Shown: positions 44,989 to 53,405 of the stretch, piece by piece | How positions within the stretch are numbered: the stretch's first letter is position 1 | Layout of the letters: each line of letters opens with the position of its first letter | Assembly (NCBI RefSeq): GCF_003054555.1 | Contig: NZ_CP026304.1 | Span: 248,001-312,000, forward strand | Reading direction: 5' to 3' | Length of the DNA stretch: 64,000 nucleotides | Origin: Streptomyces lunaelactis | GTDB lineage: Bacteria; Actinomycetota; Actinomycetes; Streptomycetales; Streptomycetaceae | Position numbers and translations under genes: made by a program | Notes under the pieces: model-generated | What the model was told of the DNA's origin: nothing | What the model saw: the letters and a program-made list of their open reading frames with translations, nothing else | The model's database searches: none

Positions 44989-45860
44989 TCATTCCGCTGC
45001 CGGCTGGTCCGGGTCGACGGAGGGCCGTTCCGCGCCATACAGCGGGACGTCGTCGGGGGTGAGGTCGATACGGAGCCTGTGGAGATTGACGGGGTGGCGC
45101 CAGCGGCCGCGATCGACAGCGGTGTCACCGTGAAATTCGGCGACGAGCTGGGGCGCGACGGGGGTGAAGGCGAGCGGTTCGCGGCTGCCCCAGTGCGAAG
45201 TGAAGTGCACGTCGTGCCAGGGGTGGTCGGCGCCTGCGGGGGTGAGCAGGCCACCGCCGAGCTCCGCACGAAGCCGCGGCGCCAGCGGTGTGCTGCGGGC
45301 GACCAGGAGGAAGTGCCCGTCGGTGGTGTAGCGGCCGAGCAGGACGGTCTCCGGTCGAATGACGCTGCCGGTGACCGCGCCGATGACCGCTTCAGCGGTG
45401 TTGCGGGTGCACTGGTGGAGTGTCGGTACTCGAGAGTTGCAGTATTCGCCCGCGGGGCGAGCAGCTCCGCACCCGGCCCGGTCACGTCAGCGGTGACAAG
45501 GCGTACAGCTCTCGCCCAACAGGCGCTGTCCGCGAAGACGCCGGATGTCTGCCAGAGGGCACGCCGAACCTGCTGGCGTTCAACAAGGCGTCGACCGGCT
45601 GACCATCTCCCCACAGAAGGCCGTGCTACGACGTCTTCGCCCAGCGCCGCGGCGGCGTCAGCGATCTCCGGGAACGCTCCCGTGAGGTCACGCCCATTGC
45701 GCGACTGCAGGAACACTCTGCCGTCCGCACCGGCGAACACCAGCAGCCGGAATCCGTCGTACTTCGGCTCGAACACGATGCCGCCCGGCAGGGCGGCGGG
45801 CCCGGGCAGACGCGGCACCGCACGGGCCAGCATCGACTCCACCGGAGGAGCAAGACTCAT
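44989..45860 (-). pseudogene. ATP-dependent DNA ligase, internally deleted
   Basis: ATG 45860 begins a ligase N-terminus, MSLAPPVESMLARAVPRL, with the catalytic lysine motif I in FEPKYDGFRLLVF and SRNGRDLTGAFPEIADA. After about residue 78 the nucleotidyltransferase core is lost. In another frame from about 45400 to 44989 the C-terminal OB-fold part reappears (SVIRPETVLLGRYTTDGHFL, HFTSHWGSREPLAFTPVAPQ, VAEFHGDTAVDRGRWRHPV). So the gene has an internal deletion plus a frameshift. In actinobacteria such ligases accompany repair genes, and dnaE2 lies directly downstream; both are decayed here. Confidence 0.75.
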
Positions 45861-45927
45861 ATAAGGGAATTACCCGGGCAAGGAGTGCAAACTCGTCTCT
45901 GTCGGAGTGAAGGGTGCTGGGTGAGCT

Positions 45928-46851
45928 GTGGATCTGGAGAACATCGCAGACGAGGTGTACGGGCTGGCGCCCGAGGACTTCATCGACGCCCGCAGCCAGC
46001 ATGCGGCCGCCGCCCGCAAAGCCGGAGACCGGGACCTGGCCAGGCGGATCGGCGCGCTGAGGCGCCCGACACTGTCCGCATGGGCCAGCAATCTGCTCGT
46101 ACGTGGTCAGCCCGACGCCGTCGCCGGCCTGCTCCGCCTCGGCGAAGGCCTGCGAGAAGCCCACCAGGAACTCGACCCGGAGCAGCTGCGTGAACTGTCC
46201 AGCCAGCAGCACCGCCTGATCGGCGCGCTCGCTCGCCAAGCCCGGCAGCTGGCAGCCGACGCCGGACATCCGGTCAGTGAAGAAGTGCAGCACGAGATCG
46301 AAGTGACCCTGCACGCGGTCCTGGCCGATCCGCAGGCAGCCCAAGAATGGGCTTCCGGCCGACTCGTCAAGCCGCTCACTCCCCCGGTCGGCTTCACCGC
46401 GGCCGCGGTCAGCGGCGCCCCGCAACGAGCGGCCCCCGCCCCGCCCTCGGCACTATCCGGCCCCCCGGCCGGTCAGGACGACCGAGACGCTGTCGCCGGC
46501 CTGGACCGCAGCGCCAAGGAGCAGCGGCGCGAGGCGGAGCGGCAACAGAAGGTCGCCCAGGCCCGAAAGGACGCAGAGAGTGCCGAACAGCAGGCTCGCG
46601 ACCGGGAGGAAGAACTCCAGCAAGCCGAATCAGCGCAGGAGCAGGCCGAGAAACAGCTCCAGGCAGCAGAAGCGCGGACCGCCGCCCTCGCCGAGGAGGT
46701 AAAAGCCGCCCAGGAACAGAAACGCCAGGCACGCAGCGCACTGGATCAGGCCCGTCGCAGCGTCTCGGATGCCGTCCGCAAGGCCCGCGAAGCACGAAGC
46801 GGCGCCCAGAGCGCGCGCGCCCGCGCCCAGCGAATCGAGGACGCAAAGTGA
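45928..46851 (+). CDS. Hypothetical coiled-coil protein
   Basis: The 307-residue protein starts at GTG 45928 (weak GGGTGAG site). Residues 1-155 form a helical domain with the notable stretch RIGALRRPTLSAWASNLLVR. A Pro/Ala-rich linker follows, and then from about 185 to the end there is a long continuous coiled coil of Glu, Gln, Ala and Arg. It is divergent from the decayed ligase gene. A structural or DNA-associated role is possible from the basic patches, but no function is recognised. Confidence 0.7.
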   Translation: MDLENIADEVYGLAPEDFIDARSQHAAAARKAGDRDLARRIGALRRPTLSAWASNLLVRGQPDAVAGLLRLGEGLREAHQELDPEQLRELSSQQHRLIGALARQARQLAADAGHPVSEEVQHEIEVTLHAVLADPQAAQEWASGRLVKPLTPPVGFTAAAVSGAPQRAAPAPPSALSGPPAGQDDRDAVAGLDRSAKEQRREAERQQKVAQARKDAESAEQQARDREEELQQAESAQEQAEKQLQAAEARTAALAEEVKAAQEQKRQARSALDQARRSVSDAVRKAREARSGAQSARARAQRIEDAK

Positions 46852-46919
46852 TCTGTGCCCAAAGCCCCAGGGCTGGCGAACCCCTCCCCCAATGTGCTAG
46901 CAATTGCTAGGCTGCGGGT

Positions 46920-47144
46920 ATGGAGACTGAGAAGAAACAGCTGAACGTCCGGGTCGGGGCCCGCACGCACGAGCTCCTCACCGCGCGGGCCAAGCGCCGC
47001 GGCGTCACCATCCAGGCGTACGTCTCCGGCATCGTCGAGAGCGAGGTCGACCCGCAGCGCGACGCCTTCGTGTCCGGACTGGTCGACGACATGACCGACC
47101 TGCTCGTCGAGTTCGAGGAGACCTTCGAGGCGGGTAAGCGTTGA
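46920..47144 (+). CDS. Antitoxin, ribbon-helix-helix-like
   Basis: The 74-residue protein begins METEKKQLNVRVGARTHELL. The short strand LNVRV followed by two helices (THELLTARAKRRG and TIQAYVSGIVESEV) is the ribbon-helix-helix pattern of DNA-binding antitoxins. The acidic C-terminal tail (VDDMTDLLVEFEETFEAGKR) would wrap the toxin. Its stop overlaps the toxin start (TTGA). It probably represses its own operon. Confidence 0.75.
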   Translation: METEKKQLNVRVGARTHELLTARAKRRGVTIQAYVSGIVESEVDPQRDAFVSGLVDDMTDLLVEFEETFEAGKR

Positions 47145-47524
47145 TTCTCCGCGTGGATGCCCGCTGGATCGAGGAATCCCTCCAGCAGTTCGAGGAGAAC
47201 ACCGGTCGCGAAGTCGGCATCGACGACTGGGGCGCTCTCGCCGCCGCCGTGTACCGGCACGCCTACGAGCTGCACGCTGGCGAACCCTTCTACCTCGAAA
47301 CCCCGGTCCGCGCCGCGGTCCTGCTGCAGATGTTCGTGGCTACCACCCCGCTGACCGACTACAACGGTCTTGTCGGCAGCGCTCTCGCCATCCGCTACCT
47401 GCGCGAGTCCGGCGAGCCCGTCAAACCGCCCGCCGGGGGCATGACCCAACTGGTTACAGGCCTTCGAAACGGCACCCTCGCCCTGCGCGAGGTCGCCGCC
47501 CAGTTGCGCGCCTGGGCTCGCTGA
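47141..47524 (+). CDS. Fic/Doc-like toxin with degenerate active site
   Basis: The 127-residue protein starts at TTG 47141, overlapping the antitoxin. The helix pattern WGALAAAVYRHAYELHAGEP then PVRAAVLLQMFVATTPLTDY then LVGSALAIRYL follows the Doc fold. However, the Fic active motif HxFxDGNKR is replaced by TTPLTDYNGLVG, so the catalytic His, Lys and Arg are absent. Streptomyces carry a group of such short proteins, usually labelled as Fic-family toxin components. It may be inactive, or may act by a mechanism other than AMP/phosphate transfer. Confidence 0.7.
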   Translation: MILRVDARWIEESLQQFEENTGREVGIDDWGALAAAVYRHAYELHAGEPFYLETPVRAAVLLQMFVATTPLTDYNGLVGSALAIRYLRESGEPVKPPAGGMTQLVTGLRNGTLALREVAAQLRAWAR

Positions 47525-47545
47525 CCGGCTCTGCGACGCGCTGGA

Positions 47546-47568
47546 GCCGCAGCCGCCCGGGCTGCGGC
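47546..47568 (+). terminator. Hairpin terminator after the toxin gene
   Basis: GCCGCAGCC (47546-47554) and GGCTGCGGC (47560-47568) form a perfect 9-bp stem with a 5-base loop, 22 bases past the toxin stop. No U-tract is present. Confidence 0.6.
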
Positions 47569-47596
47569 CAGACCCAGGTGAGCGAGTCATGTCCCG

Positions 47597-47729
47597 TCTC
47601 AGATGGTCTGGTCCCTGGTGATGCCTGTGACCTGCAGCGACCAGAAGAACTGAGACGCTGTGACACTGGAAATCTCAGTGGATCTGGTGCCGGACGCACG
47701 GTTGCCCGGTGCCGTCTCAGTTGATCTGG
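47597..47729. repeat. Three direct copies of a TCTCAG-TGATCTGG motif (IS end remnant)
   Basis: Near-identical 15-mers occur at 47597 (TCTCAGATGGTCTGG), 47673 (TCTCAGTGGATCTGG) and 47715 (TCTCAGTTGATCTGG). Between the first two lies TGAGACGCTGTGACACTGG. Multiple such direct copies are typical of the transposase-binding ends of IS481-like elements in Streptomyces. No transposase remains, so this looks like a solo end or excision remnant. Confidence 0.5.
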
Positions 47730-47748
47730 GAGGACACGCTCGCGGCTC

Positions 47749-48177
47749 TCAGTCGATACAGAACTCGTTGCCCTCGATGTCCTTCATCGGGATGCACGAA
47801 TCATTGCCGTCATACAGCGTTCGCACGTGTACCGCGCCGAGCGGGACCAGTCGTGCGCATTCGGCCTCAAGTGCGGCGAGGCGCTCTTTACCCACGAGTC
47901 CGGTGCCGACCCGCACATCAAGATGCAGCCGGTTCTTGGCGGCCTTCCCTTCGGGGACGCGCTGGAAGTACAGTCGCGGGCCCACACCTGAGGGATCACA
48001 GCAGGCGAACCATGAGTCCCGCTGCTCAGGTGGCTGCGAGCGCTTGAAATCGTCCCAAGTGGCAAACCCCTCCGGTGGCGGCGGTACGACGTATCCCAAC
48101 ACCTCGCACCAGAAACGAGCGAGGCGCTCAGGTTCTGCGCAGTCGAAGGTGACTTGGAACTGCTTGATCGATGCCAT
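47749..48177 (-). CDS. VOC (glyoxalase/bleomycin-resistance) family protein
   Basis: The 142-residue protein from ATG 48177 shows the VOC layout: QVTFDCAEPERLARFWCEVLGYVVPPPPEG at the first beta-alpha unit and RLHLDVRVG then MKDIEGNEFCI in the second. His in NRLHLDV and Glu in GNEFC are metal-ligand candidates. The ribosome site is weak. The substrate is unknown; such proteins range from dioxygenases to drug-binding proteins. It stands alone. Confidence 0.8.
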   Translation of the reverse strand: MASIKQFQVTFDCAEPERLARFWCEVLGYVVPPPPEGFATWDDFKRSQPPEQRDSWFACCDPSGVGPRLYFQRVPEGKAAKNRLHLDVRVGTGLVGKERLAALEAECARLVPLGAVHVRTLYDGNDSCIPMKDIEGNEFCID

Positions 48178-48446
48178 CGGTCCAACATATTGGCGCGTGC
48201 TGCTCACCGAGATCCCGGGGTTTCATCGCGCGCGCCCCACGTCGCTATTGATCTGCGGTGCGAGCGCGCAGACGGGCGAGGATCCCGTTGCTGCGGGCAG
48301 GGTCCTCCGCGGCTGCTCGTTCCGCCTGGAGTTCGCGGTGGACTCGCTCACACGTCGGGCACCGCCCGCCTTCCGCGTAGCCGTCGCTCACCGTGTCAGG
48401 GGTGACGTCCGTACCGCAGCCCAACTGGAAGGAACTGTGCCGGTGT

Positions 48447-48872
48447 TCAGCCGCAGTCGTTGTTGTTGATCTTCAGTGAGCGGGTCTGGTCGTTGAGGTT
48501 GTAGGAGCGCAGGTCGTGGATGGAGCCGCCGCTGCGGGTCACACAAACCCACCGTCCGTGGTGATTGCGCTTCTCGTAGACGCGGGCGGTCTTGCCTGAG
48601 TTGTTCCTGATGGAGCTGCCGTCGTCGCGGATCTGTGAGGGCAGGTCCTTCACACTTCCGTCAGCCGCCCGACGGACCCAGGGCTGCCCTCCGAAGTTGA
48701 TGTCCGGGTAAATGCAGACGTAGCCATCGGGGCAGCCCACCGCACGCACGGCGGAGGTTGTCGTACCTGTGCCGGGCTTCATCACCGTACCGGTGGCCTG
48801 AGCCGACGACGGCAGACTCAACGGCACCAGAGCAAGGACTGCGGCTACCGCGGAACGCGTCATGGTTGTCAT
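48447..48872 (-). CDS. Secreted peptidase inhibitor family I36-like protein
   Basis: The 141-residue precursor has a Sec signal peptide (MTRSAVAAVLALVPL then an ASSAQA-type end around residue 26). The mature part shows GCPDGYVCIYPDINFGGQPW, the typical I36/SMPI opening with Cys pair and beta-gamma-crystallin-like fold, and a second half with WVCVTRSGGSIHDLRSYNLND. Such proteins are exported small metalloprotease inhibitors or related domains. The start is uncertain between 48872 and 48863. A three-residue tail after the last Asn carries a final Cys that could close a disulphide. Confidence 0.75.
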   Translation of the reverse strand: MTTMTRSAVAAVLALVPLSLPSSAQATGTVMKPGTGTTTSAVRAVGCPDGYVCIYPDINFGGQPWVRRAADGSVKDLPSQIRDDGSSIRNNSGKTARVYEKRNHHGRWVCVTRSGGSIHDLRSYNLNDQTRSLKINNNDCG

Positions 48873-49316
48873 CACACGGATACAGGTAGCGCGCCCCGCA
48901 CCGCTCCACACCCCCCAGACCGCGCGCGCTCACCCTCCCGGGTCACGAAGTTCACCGCAGAAACGATCACCTTGACCCTCCCGCGGGCTCTCTGGGACCA
49001 ACCGCGTCCGTCTCCTATGCCCGGCGGCCTGCCGGGGTGTGCATGGGTGCGGGCCTCGCCGGTCTCGCCCTGGGCCCGGTGCGGGTGGGTGGCCACAGTG
49101 ATGGACAGCTCGCGGCACTGCGTACGCAGCCGCTCCACGTCGGCCCTCTGCTCCTCGGTGTAGCCGGGGCTTTCCCGCCGACCGACGCAGCACCTGCCGC
49201 CGCTTTCCGGAGCGCTTCCGCCGGTCTGTCGGCTCCTTGCCGTCTGGGCCAACTGCGCGGCCAGCGGCCACACTTCCGGCGTAGGTTGGTGCCAGGTGAT
49301 CATCAGGGGGGACGCT
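48873..49316. other. Gap of about 440 bases with possible gene remnant
   Basis: No intact gene was seen. On the minus strand at about 49060-49170 a frame reads SPGYTEEQRADVERLRTQCR, a helical segment that resembles the end of a short actinobacterial protein, but its upstream part is lost in the STAND gene. The rest should contain promoters for the flanking divergent genes. Confidence 0.4.
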
Positions 49317-51869
49317 GTGGCTGGTCTGGATCTTCGCGCGTTGTTCGGCTCGAACGACCGGCAGCTGTCCGCAGACGAGGCGTTCACGAACCGGCAGGGC
49401 CAGTGGCAGACGGTCGCGGCCGCGCTCACCGAGCACCTGCGGCACATCGCCGCACCCGGCTTCAACGTCGAAGACGTCGAAGCGCCCAGGCGTAACGTTC
49501 TCGTCTTCTATGGCGTGGGCGGCATCGGGAAATCAACCTTGTCGCGCAAGCTGGAGGCCGCTCTCGCCAAGACTGAGCAGCGTCCCGCCCAGTGGGGCGA
49601 GCCCACCTGGCCCGACCGGCCGTCGATCCTTCCCGTACGGATCGACCTCTCCCGCTCTGTCGGCACCGACTTCGAACGCGTCATCCTCACCATCCGGCTC
49701 GCCCTCGCCGAACTGGGGCGCCCGCTGCCCGCCTTCGATGTCGCCCTGCGCAGATATTGGGAGCACCAGCATCCGGGCGAACCGCTGGAGGAGTATCTGC
49801 GCCGCGGCGGCCTCGCGGCCCGGTTCGGCAAGGCGCTGCCGCAGCAGATGCAGTCCGCGTTGTCCGACGTCGCCCAGGCGCTGCTGCTGCCCGGCACGGT
49901 CGGCTCTGTCGTCGGCCAGGTGACCGGCTCGCTGGTGCGTGCCCTGCGCGATCGCCGCCAAACCGTACGCGCCCTCGCCGGCTGCACGCGTTTGGCCGAC
50001 TTGCTGGAGGCCGAGCCTGACCTGGACAGCCTCTCGTACTACCCGCACCTGGTGGCCTGGGAGCTCGCCCAGCTCCCCGCCGACGAGAAGATCGTGCCGG
50101 TGATCCTGCTGGACACCTTCGAGGACACCGGCGACCGCACGCACCGCGACTTCGAGCGTCTCCTTCAACGCGTGGTGTGGCTCATGCCGAACGCGTTTTT
50201 CATTGTCACCGGCCGCTCCCGGCTGCAATGGGCCGATGAAGGCATCCAGGGCCAGCTCGACTGGACGGGGCCGGCGGCCTGGCCCGGCCTGGCCGCCCAC
50301 GACAACCCGGTGCCGCGCCCCTCGTCGGGTGCGGCGCTCGGCCGGCAGATCCTGATCGGCGACTTCAGCCGTGAGGACTGCGAGAACTACCTCACCCGTC
50401 GCCTCACGCGGGACGGACAGCCTCTCATCAGCGAGGACCTGCGTAGTCGCATCGCCGGCACCCTCTCCGACCTCACCCCCGAAGAGCGGCACGTCCTGCG
50501 CGCCATCGCGCTGTTCGACGCCTTCGACCTGGACCTGGCAACCCGGGCCGCGGGCCTTACCCACCAGGCGCCCGCACTCCGTCTCGTGGAGCGGCCCTTC
50601 GTCCTGGAGAACCCCTTCGGCCTGTGGCGCTACCACCTGCACGCCCGAATCCGCTCCATGCTCCGCACCGTCCAAGACCCCACGGACGACCGCTGGTCAC
50701 CGGACGACTGGGCCGCGGCCGCCGAACGCGCCTTCACCGCCCTCGGCCGGCAGTGGGCTGCAGGCAGCGGTCGGCCGCTGCTGGTCGGCTGCCTGCGCCA
50801 AGGGCTGCCCCTCGCCCGCGACTTCCCTCTCGACCTCAGCTGGCTCACCGACGCCGCCTTCGCCTACGTAAGCGACTCAATCTGGGAACCCCTCGTCCAG
50901 CCCACACACACCGGCCAGGCGGCGGGAGTACACACGGCTGCTGACGCCCTGGCTGAGCTGCTCAACGCCCTCGCCCGTCGACAGCACGAGCACCGCAGCC
51001 GCACCGTGCAGCGGCTCAGTGCCGTGATCGACACCGGCCAGTTGCCGGACGAGCTGCATGAGATGGCCGTCTACTACCGGGCCAAAGCCCACCGTGATCT
51101 TGGCCGCTCCGAAGACTCGCGGCACGGAATGCAGTACGTCGCTGACCGTGGTGGACGCCTCGCGCCTCGCGCCCGCCGCGGCCTGGCACACCTGGCCCGC
51201 CTCGCCGGTGACTTCCCCACCGCCCTCGCCACCGCCGATACGCTCAGCTGGGACGGCCGCCACCATCGCGTACGCGGAGACATCTGGTGGCCGCACGGCG
51301 ACATGCATCAAGCAGCCGCTGCGTATGAAACCGCTCGCACCGAAGCCGAGGAACACGGCATCGCCGGCGAACGCGCCACCTCCCAGGCCCAACGCGCTTT
51401 CGCCCTCGCCTTCATGAGTCCCGACCAAGCCGCCGACGAAATCGAACTGGCCGAACAACTGCTGACCGGGCTCGTCCTGCGCGTGACCAGCGCGACCGTC
51501 CGCATCGCCGCGCTCATCCGCGACGCCGGCACCACCCAGGACATCGAAGACCGCGCCGAGCTGCTGCGCACCGAAATCGGCCTCGCCGGCGTCACCGTCG
51601 CCGAGCCCATCCTCGAACTCGCCCTGTGCTTCCACTACGCCGTCCTGGGCGCCGACCACTCAGTGTCCGCCTCGATCACCCGCCTGAACGACCTCACCCG
51701 CAGCGGCGACTACGCGTACTACGTCGACATCGCCCACTTCATGGCCGACCTTTCGCTCCCCGCCGACGCACCCTCGCGGGCGCAGTGGCTCGACGGAGAA
51801 CGGCCCACCCGCCAGCGGTGGCGCGCCCTGGTGACCACACGACGCGATCGCCTGCACACTGCACTGTGA
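49317..51869 (+). CDS. STAND-type P-loop NTPase with helical-repeat C-terminus
   Basis: The 850-residue protein starts at GTG 49317 after AGGGGGGA; GTG 49296 in frame lacks a site. The P-loop GVGGIGKST is near residue 70 and Walker B VILLDTFEDT near 265. A sensor segment FFIVTGRSRLQW follows, then a winged-helix region (LTPEERHVLRAIALFDAFDL) and about 350 residues of TPR-like helices. This is the sensor-ATPase architecture of STAND proteins, used in bacteria for signalling and in Avs-type defence. No N-terminal effector domain is evident, so it would need a partner or act as a regulator. No partner gene is adjacent. Confidence 0.8.
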   Translation: MAGLDLRALFGSNDRQLSADEAFTNRQGQWQTVAAALTEHLRHIAAPGFNVEDVEAPRRNVLVFYGVGGIGKSTLSRKLEAALAKTEQRPAQWGEPTWPDRPSILPVRIDLSRSVGTDFERVILTIRLALAELGRPLPAFDVALRRYWEHQHPGEPLEEYLRRGGLAARFGKALPQQMQSALSDVAQALLLPGTVGSVVGQVTGSLVRALRDRRQTVRALAGCTRLADLLEAEPDLDSLSYYPHLVAWELAQLPADEKIVPVILLDTFEDTGDRTHRDFERLLQRVVWLMPNAFFIVTGRSRLQWADEGIQGQLDWTGPAAWPGLAAHDNPVPRPSSGAALGRQILIGDFSREDCENYLTRRLTRDGQPLISEDLRSRIAGTLSDLTPEERHVLRAIALFDAFDLDLATRAAGLTHQAPALRLVERPFVLENPFGLWRYHLHARIRSMLRTVQDPTDDRWSPDDWAAAAERAFTALGRQWAAGSGRPLLVGCLRQGLPLARDFPLDLSWLTDAAFAYVSDSIWEPLVQPTHTGQAAGVHTAADALAELLNALARRQHEHRSRTVQRLSAVIDTGQLPDELHEMAVYYRAKAHRDLGRSEDSRHGMQYVADRGGRLAPRARRGLAHLARLAGDFPTALATADTLSWDGRHHRVRGDIWWPHGDMHQAAAAYETARTEAEEHGIAGERATSQAQRAFALAFMSPDQAADEIELAEQLLTGLVLRVTSATVRIAALIRDAGTTQDIEDRAELLRTEIGLAGVTVAEPILELALCFHYAVLGADHSVSASITRLNDLTRSGDYAYYVDIAHFMADLSLPADAPSRAQWLDGERPTRQRWRALVTTRRDRLHTAL

Positions 51870-51911
51870 ACGGCCCAGCTCACCGTATGGACGTCGTGTC
51901 CTGACGCGTAG

Positions 51912-52111
51912 ATGGCTCCCTCGGACTCGCACCCGCCGAAAGGGAGGCCAACCGCATCCTGGCCGCCGGACGCGCCCCGGTCGAACGCGGCTTCGTCCAT
52001 CTGAAGAACTGGCGGATCCTCACCAAGCTCCGCACTGACCCGGCTCGCGCCACCCACCTGCTTCGCGCGCTGCTCGTACTGACGAACATCGAGGCCACTA
52101 CAGGCAATTGA
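51912..52111 (+). pseudogene. IS5-like transposase, C-terminal remnant
   Basis: Without a start codon, the plus strand encodes a stretch ending in VERGFVHLKNWRILTKLRTD and LLRALLVLTNIEATTGN, the characteristic C-terminus of DDE transposases of the IS5 (Tnp_4) group in Streptomyces, including the catalytic Glu region ERGFVHLK. The upstream two-thirds is missing. It lies directly behind the STAND gene. Confidence 0.7.
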
Positions 52112-52158
52112 TCCATACCGCAGGCAGCCCACGACCAGCACAAGCAACCGGAACAGCG

Positions 52159-52527
52159 TCACTGAGCCGGGATCGACTGGGTGAGGTTCACCGGGTTGCC
52201 GTCGGGGTCCTGGATGTGGGCGACGCGCTGTCCCCACGGCATGTCGTTGGGGCCGCCGCGGACCGAGCCGCCCAGCGCCGTCACCCGGCCGAGCATCTCG
52301 TCGACGTCGTCGACACCGATGCTGAGCAGGATCCGCGGTGCCGCCCCGGTCCCCGGGTTCGTCTTGGCCACCAGCCCGAGGTCGGTGTCGCCGATGCGCA
52401 AGCCGAGGTAGAAGGCCGGGCCTTCCGCCGGTACCCGAAAGATCTCCTCGGCGCCGAACAATTTCGTATAGAAGCCGAGCAAGACGTCCTGGTCGGCAGT
52501 GATGATCACTGGCTGGATGGTGGACAT
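52159..52527 (-). CDS. VOC family protein
   Basis: The 122-residue protein starts at ATG 52527 with AGGAG five bases upstream. The VOC pattern is clear: QPVIITADQDVLLGFYTKLFG in the first unit and SIGVDDVDEMLGRVTALGGS plus HIQDPDGNPVNLTQ in the second. The DPDGN turn and terminal strand are typical of PhnB/glyoxalase-like single-domain proteins. The usual Glu ligand in the last strand reads as Val (NPVNL), so metal binding is uncertain. Not related closely to the VOC protein at 47749-48177. Confidence 0.8.
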   Translation of the reverse strand: MSTIQPVIITADQDVLLGFYTKLFGAEEIFRVPAEGPAFYLGLRIGDTDLGLVAKTNPGTGAAPRILLSIGVDDVDEMLGRVTALGGSVRGGPNDMPWGQRVAHIQDPDGNPVNLTQSIPAQ

Positions 52528-52721
52528 GGCACTCCTGTCGAGAACGGTCGTGTCGCTGGGTAGACCGTTCGAGGACGGTGAACTCATCGGCAAAACCGCC
52601 CTGCCAGACGATCTACACCCCAGACTGCCGCCCGCGACCAGTAGGAGCAGCCCGAAACCGGGTCACACCACCCCTGCTGACCAGCCACTTCAAGATGGCG
52701 CAGCCTCTCTGTTCACGGAAA

Positions 52722-53102
52722 TCACGGGTTGAGGTCCAGTACGCGGACCGGTTCCCCTGCCCACCGGTGCGGGGCGGTGGTGGCGATGATCGCTCCGTCG
52801 GGACGGTCCGGGGTGGGCTGCGCCGCGTACTGGCTGTGTGCCGCGGCCCAGGTCTCCTGTCGCGCGAGGGCCAGGGCGGCGGCCAGGTCCAGGTCGAGGA
52901 CAGTGATGCCGGGGAGGGAGGCCAGGTGCTCGGCCGTGCCGGGCCGGGCGCGATCGGCTTCGACTAACGCGCACGCCGGGGCGTACAGGAACCAATCCGC
53001 TTCGGCGTGGGCGCGGTGGATGAGGCGGGAGGCGAGGACGTTGCCCTGGCCGGCCGCGGCCATCGCGGTGTCGTCCAGGACGATGTGCATGGCGTCGCTC
53101 AC
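52722..53102 (-). CDS. PIN-domain-like toxin (VapC-type)
   Basis: The 126-residue protein starts at GTG 53102, overlapping the antitoxin stop (GTGA). The opening VLDDTAMAAA gives the first acidic residues, LVEADRARPG the second, and TPDRPDGAIIATTAPH the third acidic cluster, as in PIN ribonucleases (sites D-E-D). The length is normal for VapC. It would cleave RNA when not bound by the RHH partner upstream. The hallmark D-x-D near the C-terminus is slightly rearranged, so activity is probable but not certain. Confidence 0.75.
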   Translation of the reverse strand: MSDAMHIVLDDTAMAAAGQGNVLASRLIHRAHAEADWFLYAPACALVEADRARPGTAEHLASLPGITVLDLDLAAALALARQETWAAAHSQYAAQPTPDRPDGAIIATTAPHRWAGEPVRVLDLNP

Positions 53103-53356
53103 CGGGCGGTCACCTGGGCCAGGCGCCGGTCCAGCTCGCTGTCCAGGTCCCGCTCCTCGGCAGCGGTCGGCGCGTAGCCGTTCCATTCCTTCAACGCGGC
53201 CAGGACCTTCTCCGCCCGCTCCGCCCGCTCGGCCGGAGTCAGCAGCGTCTCGGCGAGACGGGCGAGATACGCGCGCAGCGACAGACCCTCAGCGGCTGCG
53301 ATCGCGGCGAGCCGGTCCTTGGCTTCCTCGGGGATACGGACGTTGGCATCGGACAT
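53099..53356 (-). CDS. Antitoxin partner of the PIN toxin
   Basis: The 85-residue protein, from ATG 53356 after AAGGAG, begins MSDANVRIPEEAKDRLAAIA. The short strand ANVRIP followed by helices DRLAAIAAAEG and SLRAYLARLAETLL is a ribbon-helix-helix DNA-binding pattern. The acidic helical tail (TAAEERDLDSELDRRLAQV) would bind the toxin. A 24-bp palindrome sits 26 bases upstream, fitting autorepression by the complex. Confidence 0.8.
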   Translation of the reverse strand: MSDANVRIPEEAKDRLAAIAAAEGLSLRAYLARLAETLLTPAERAERAEKVLAALKEWNGYAPTAAEERDLDSELDRRLAQVTAR

Positions 53357-53381
53357 CGTCGTGCTCCTTCCCATCCCGCCA

Positions 53382-53405
53382 GGGTACGGGTACGTACCCG
53401 TACCC
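53382..53405. promoter_or_regulatory. 24-bp perfect palindrome, operator of the PIN toxin-antitoxin pair
   Basis: GGGTACGGGTAC followed by GTACCCGTACCC is a perfect palindrome. It also contains tandem GGGTAC half-sites, which suits two or more RHH dimers. It ends close to the antitoxin ribosome site and probably overlaps the promoter. Confidence 0.75.

Noticed and set aside
48930..49465. Minus-strand frames over the start of the STAND gene
   Set aside because: The STAND P-loop protein on the plus strand has clear motifs and a ribosome site. Only a small helical segment at 49060-49170 might be a remnant, noted in the gap entry.
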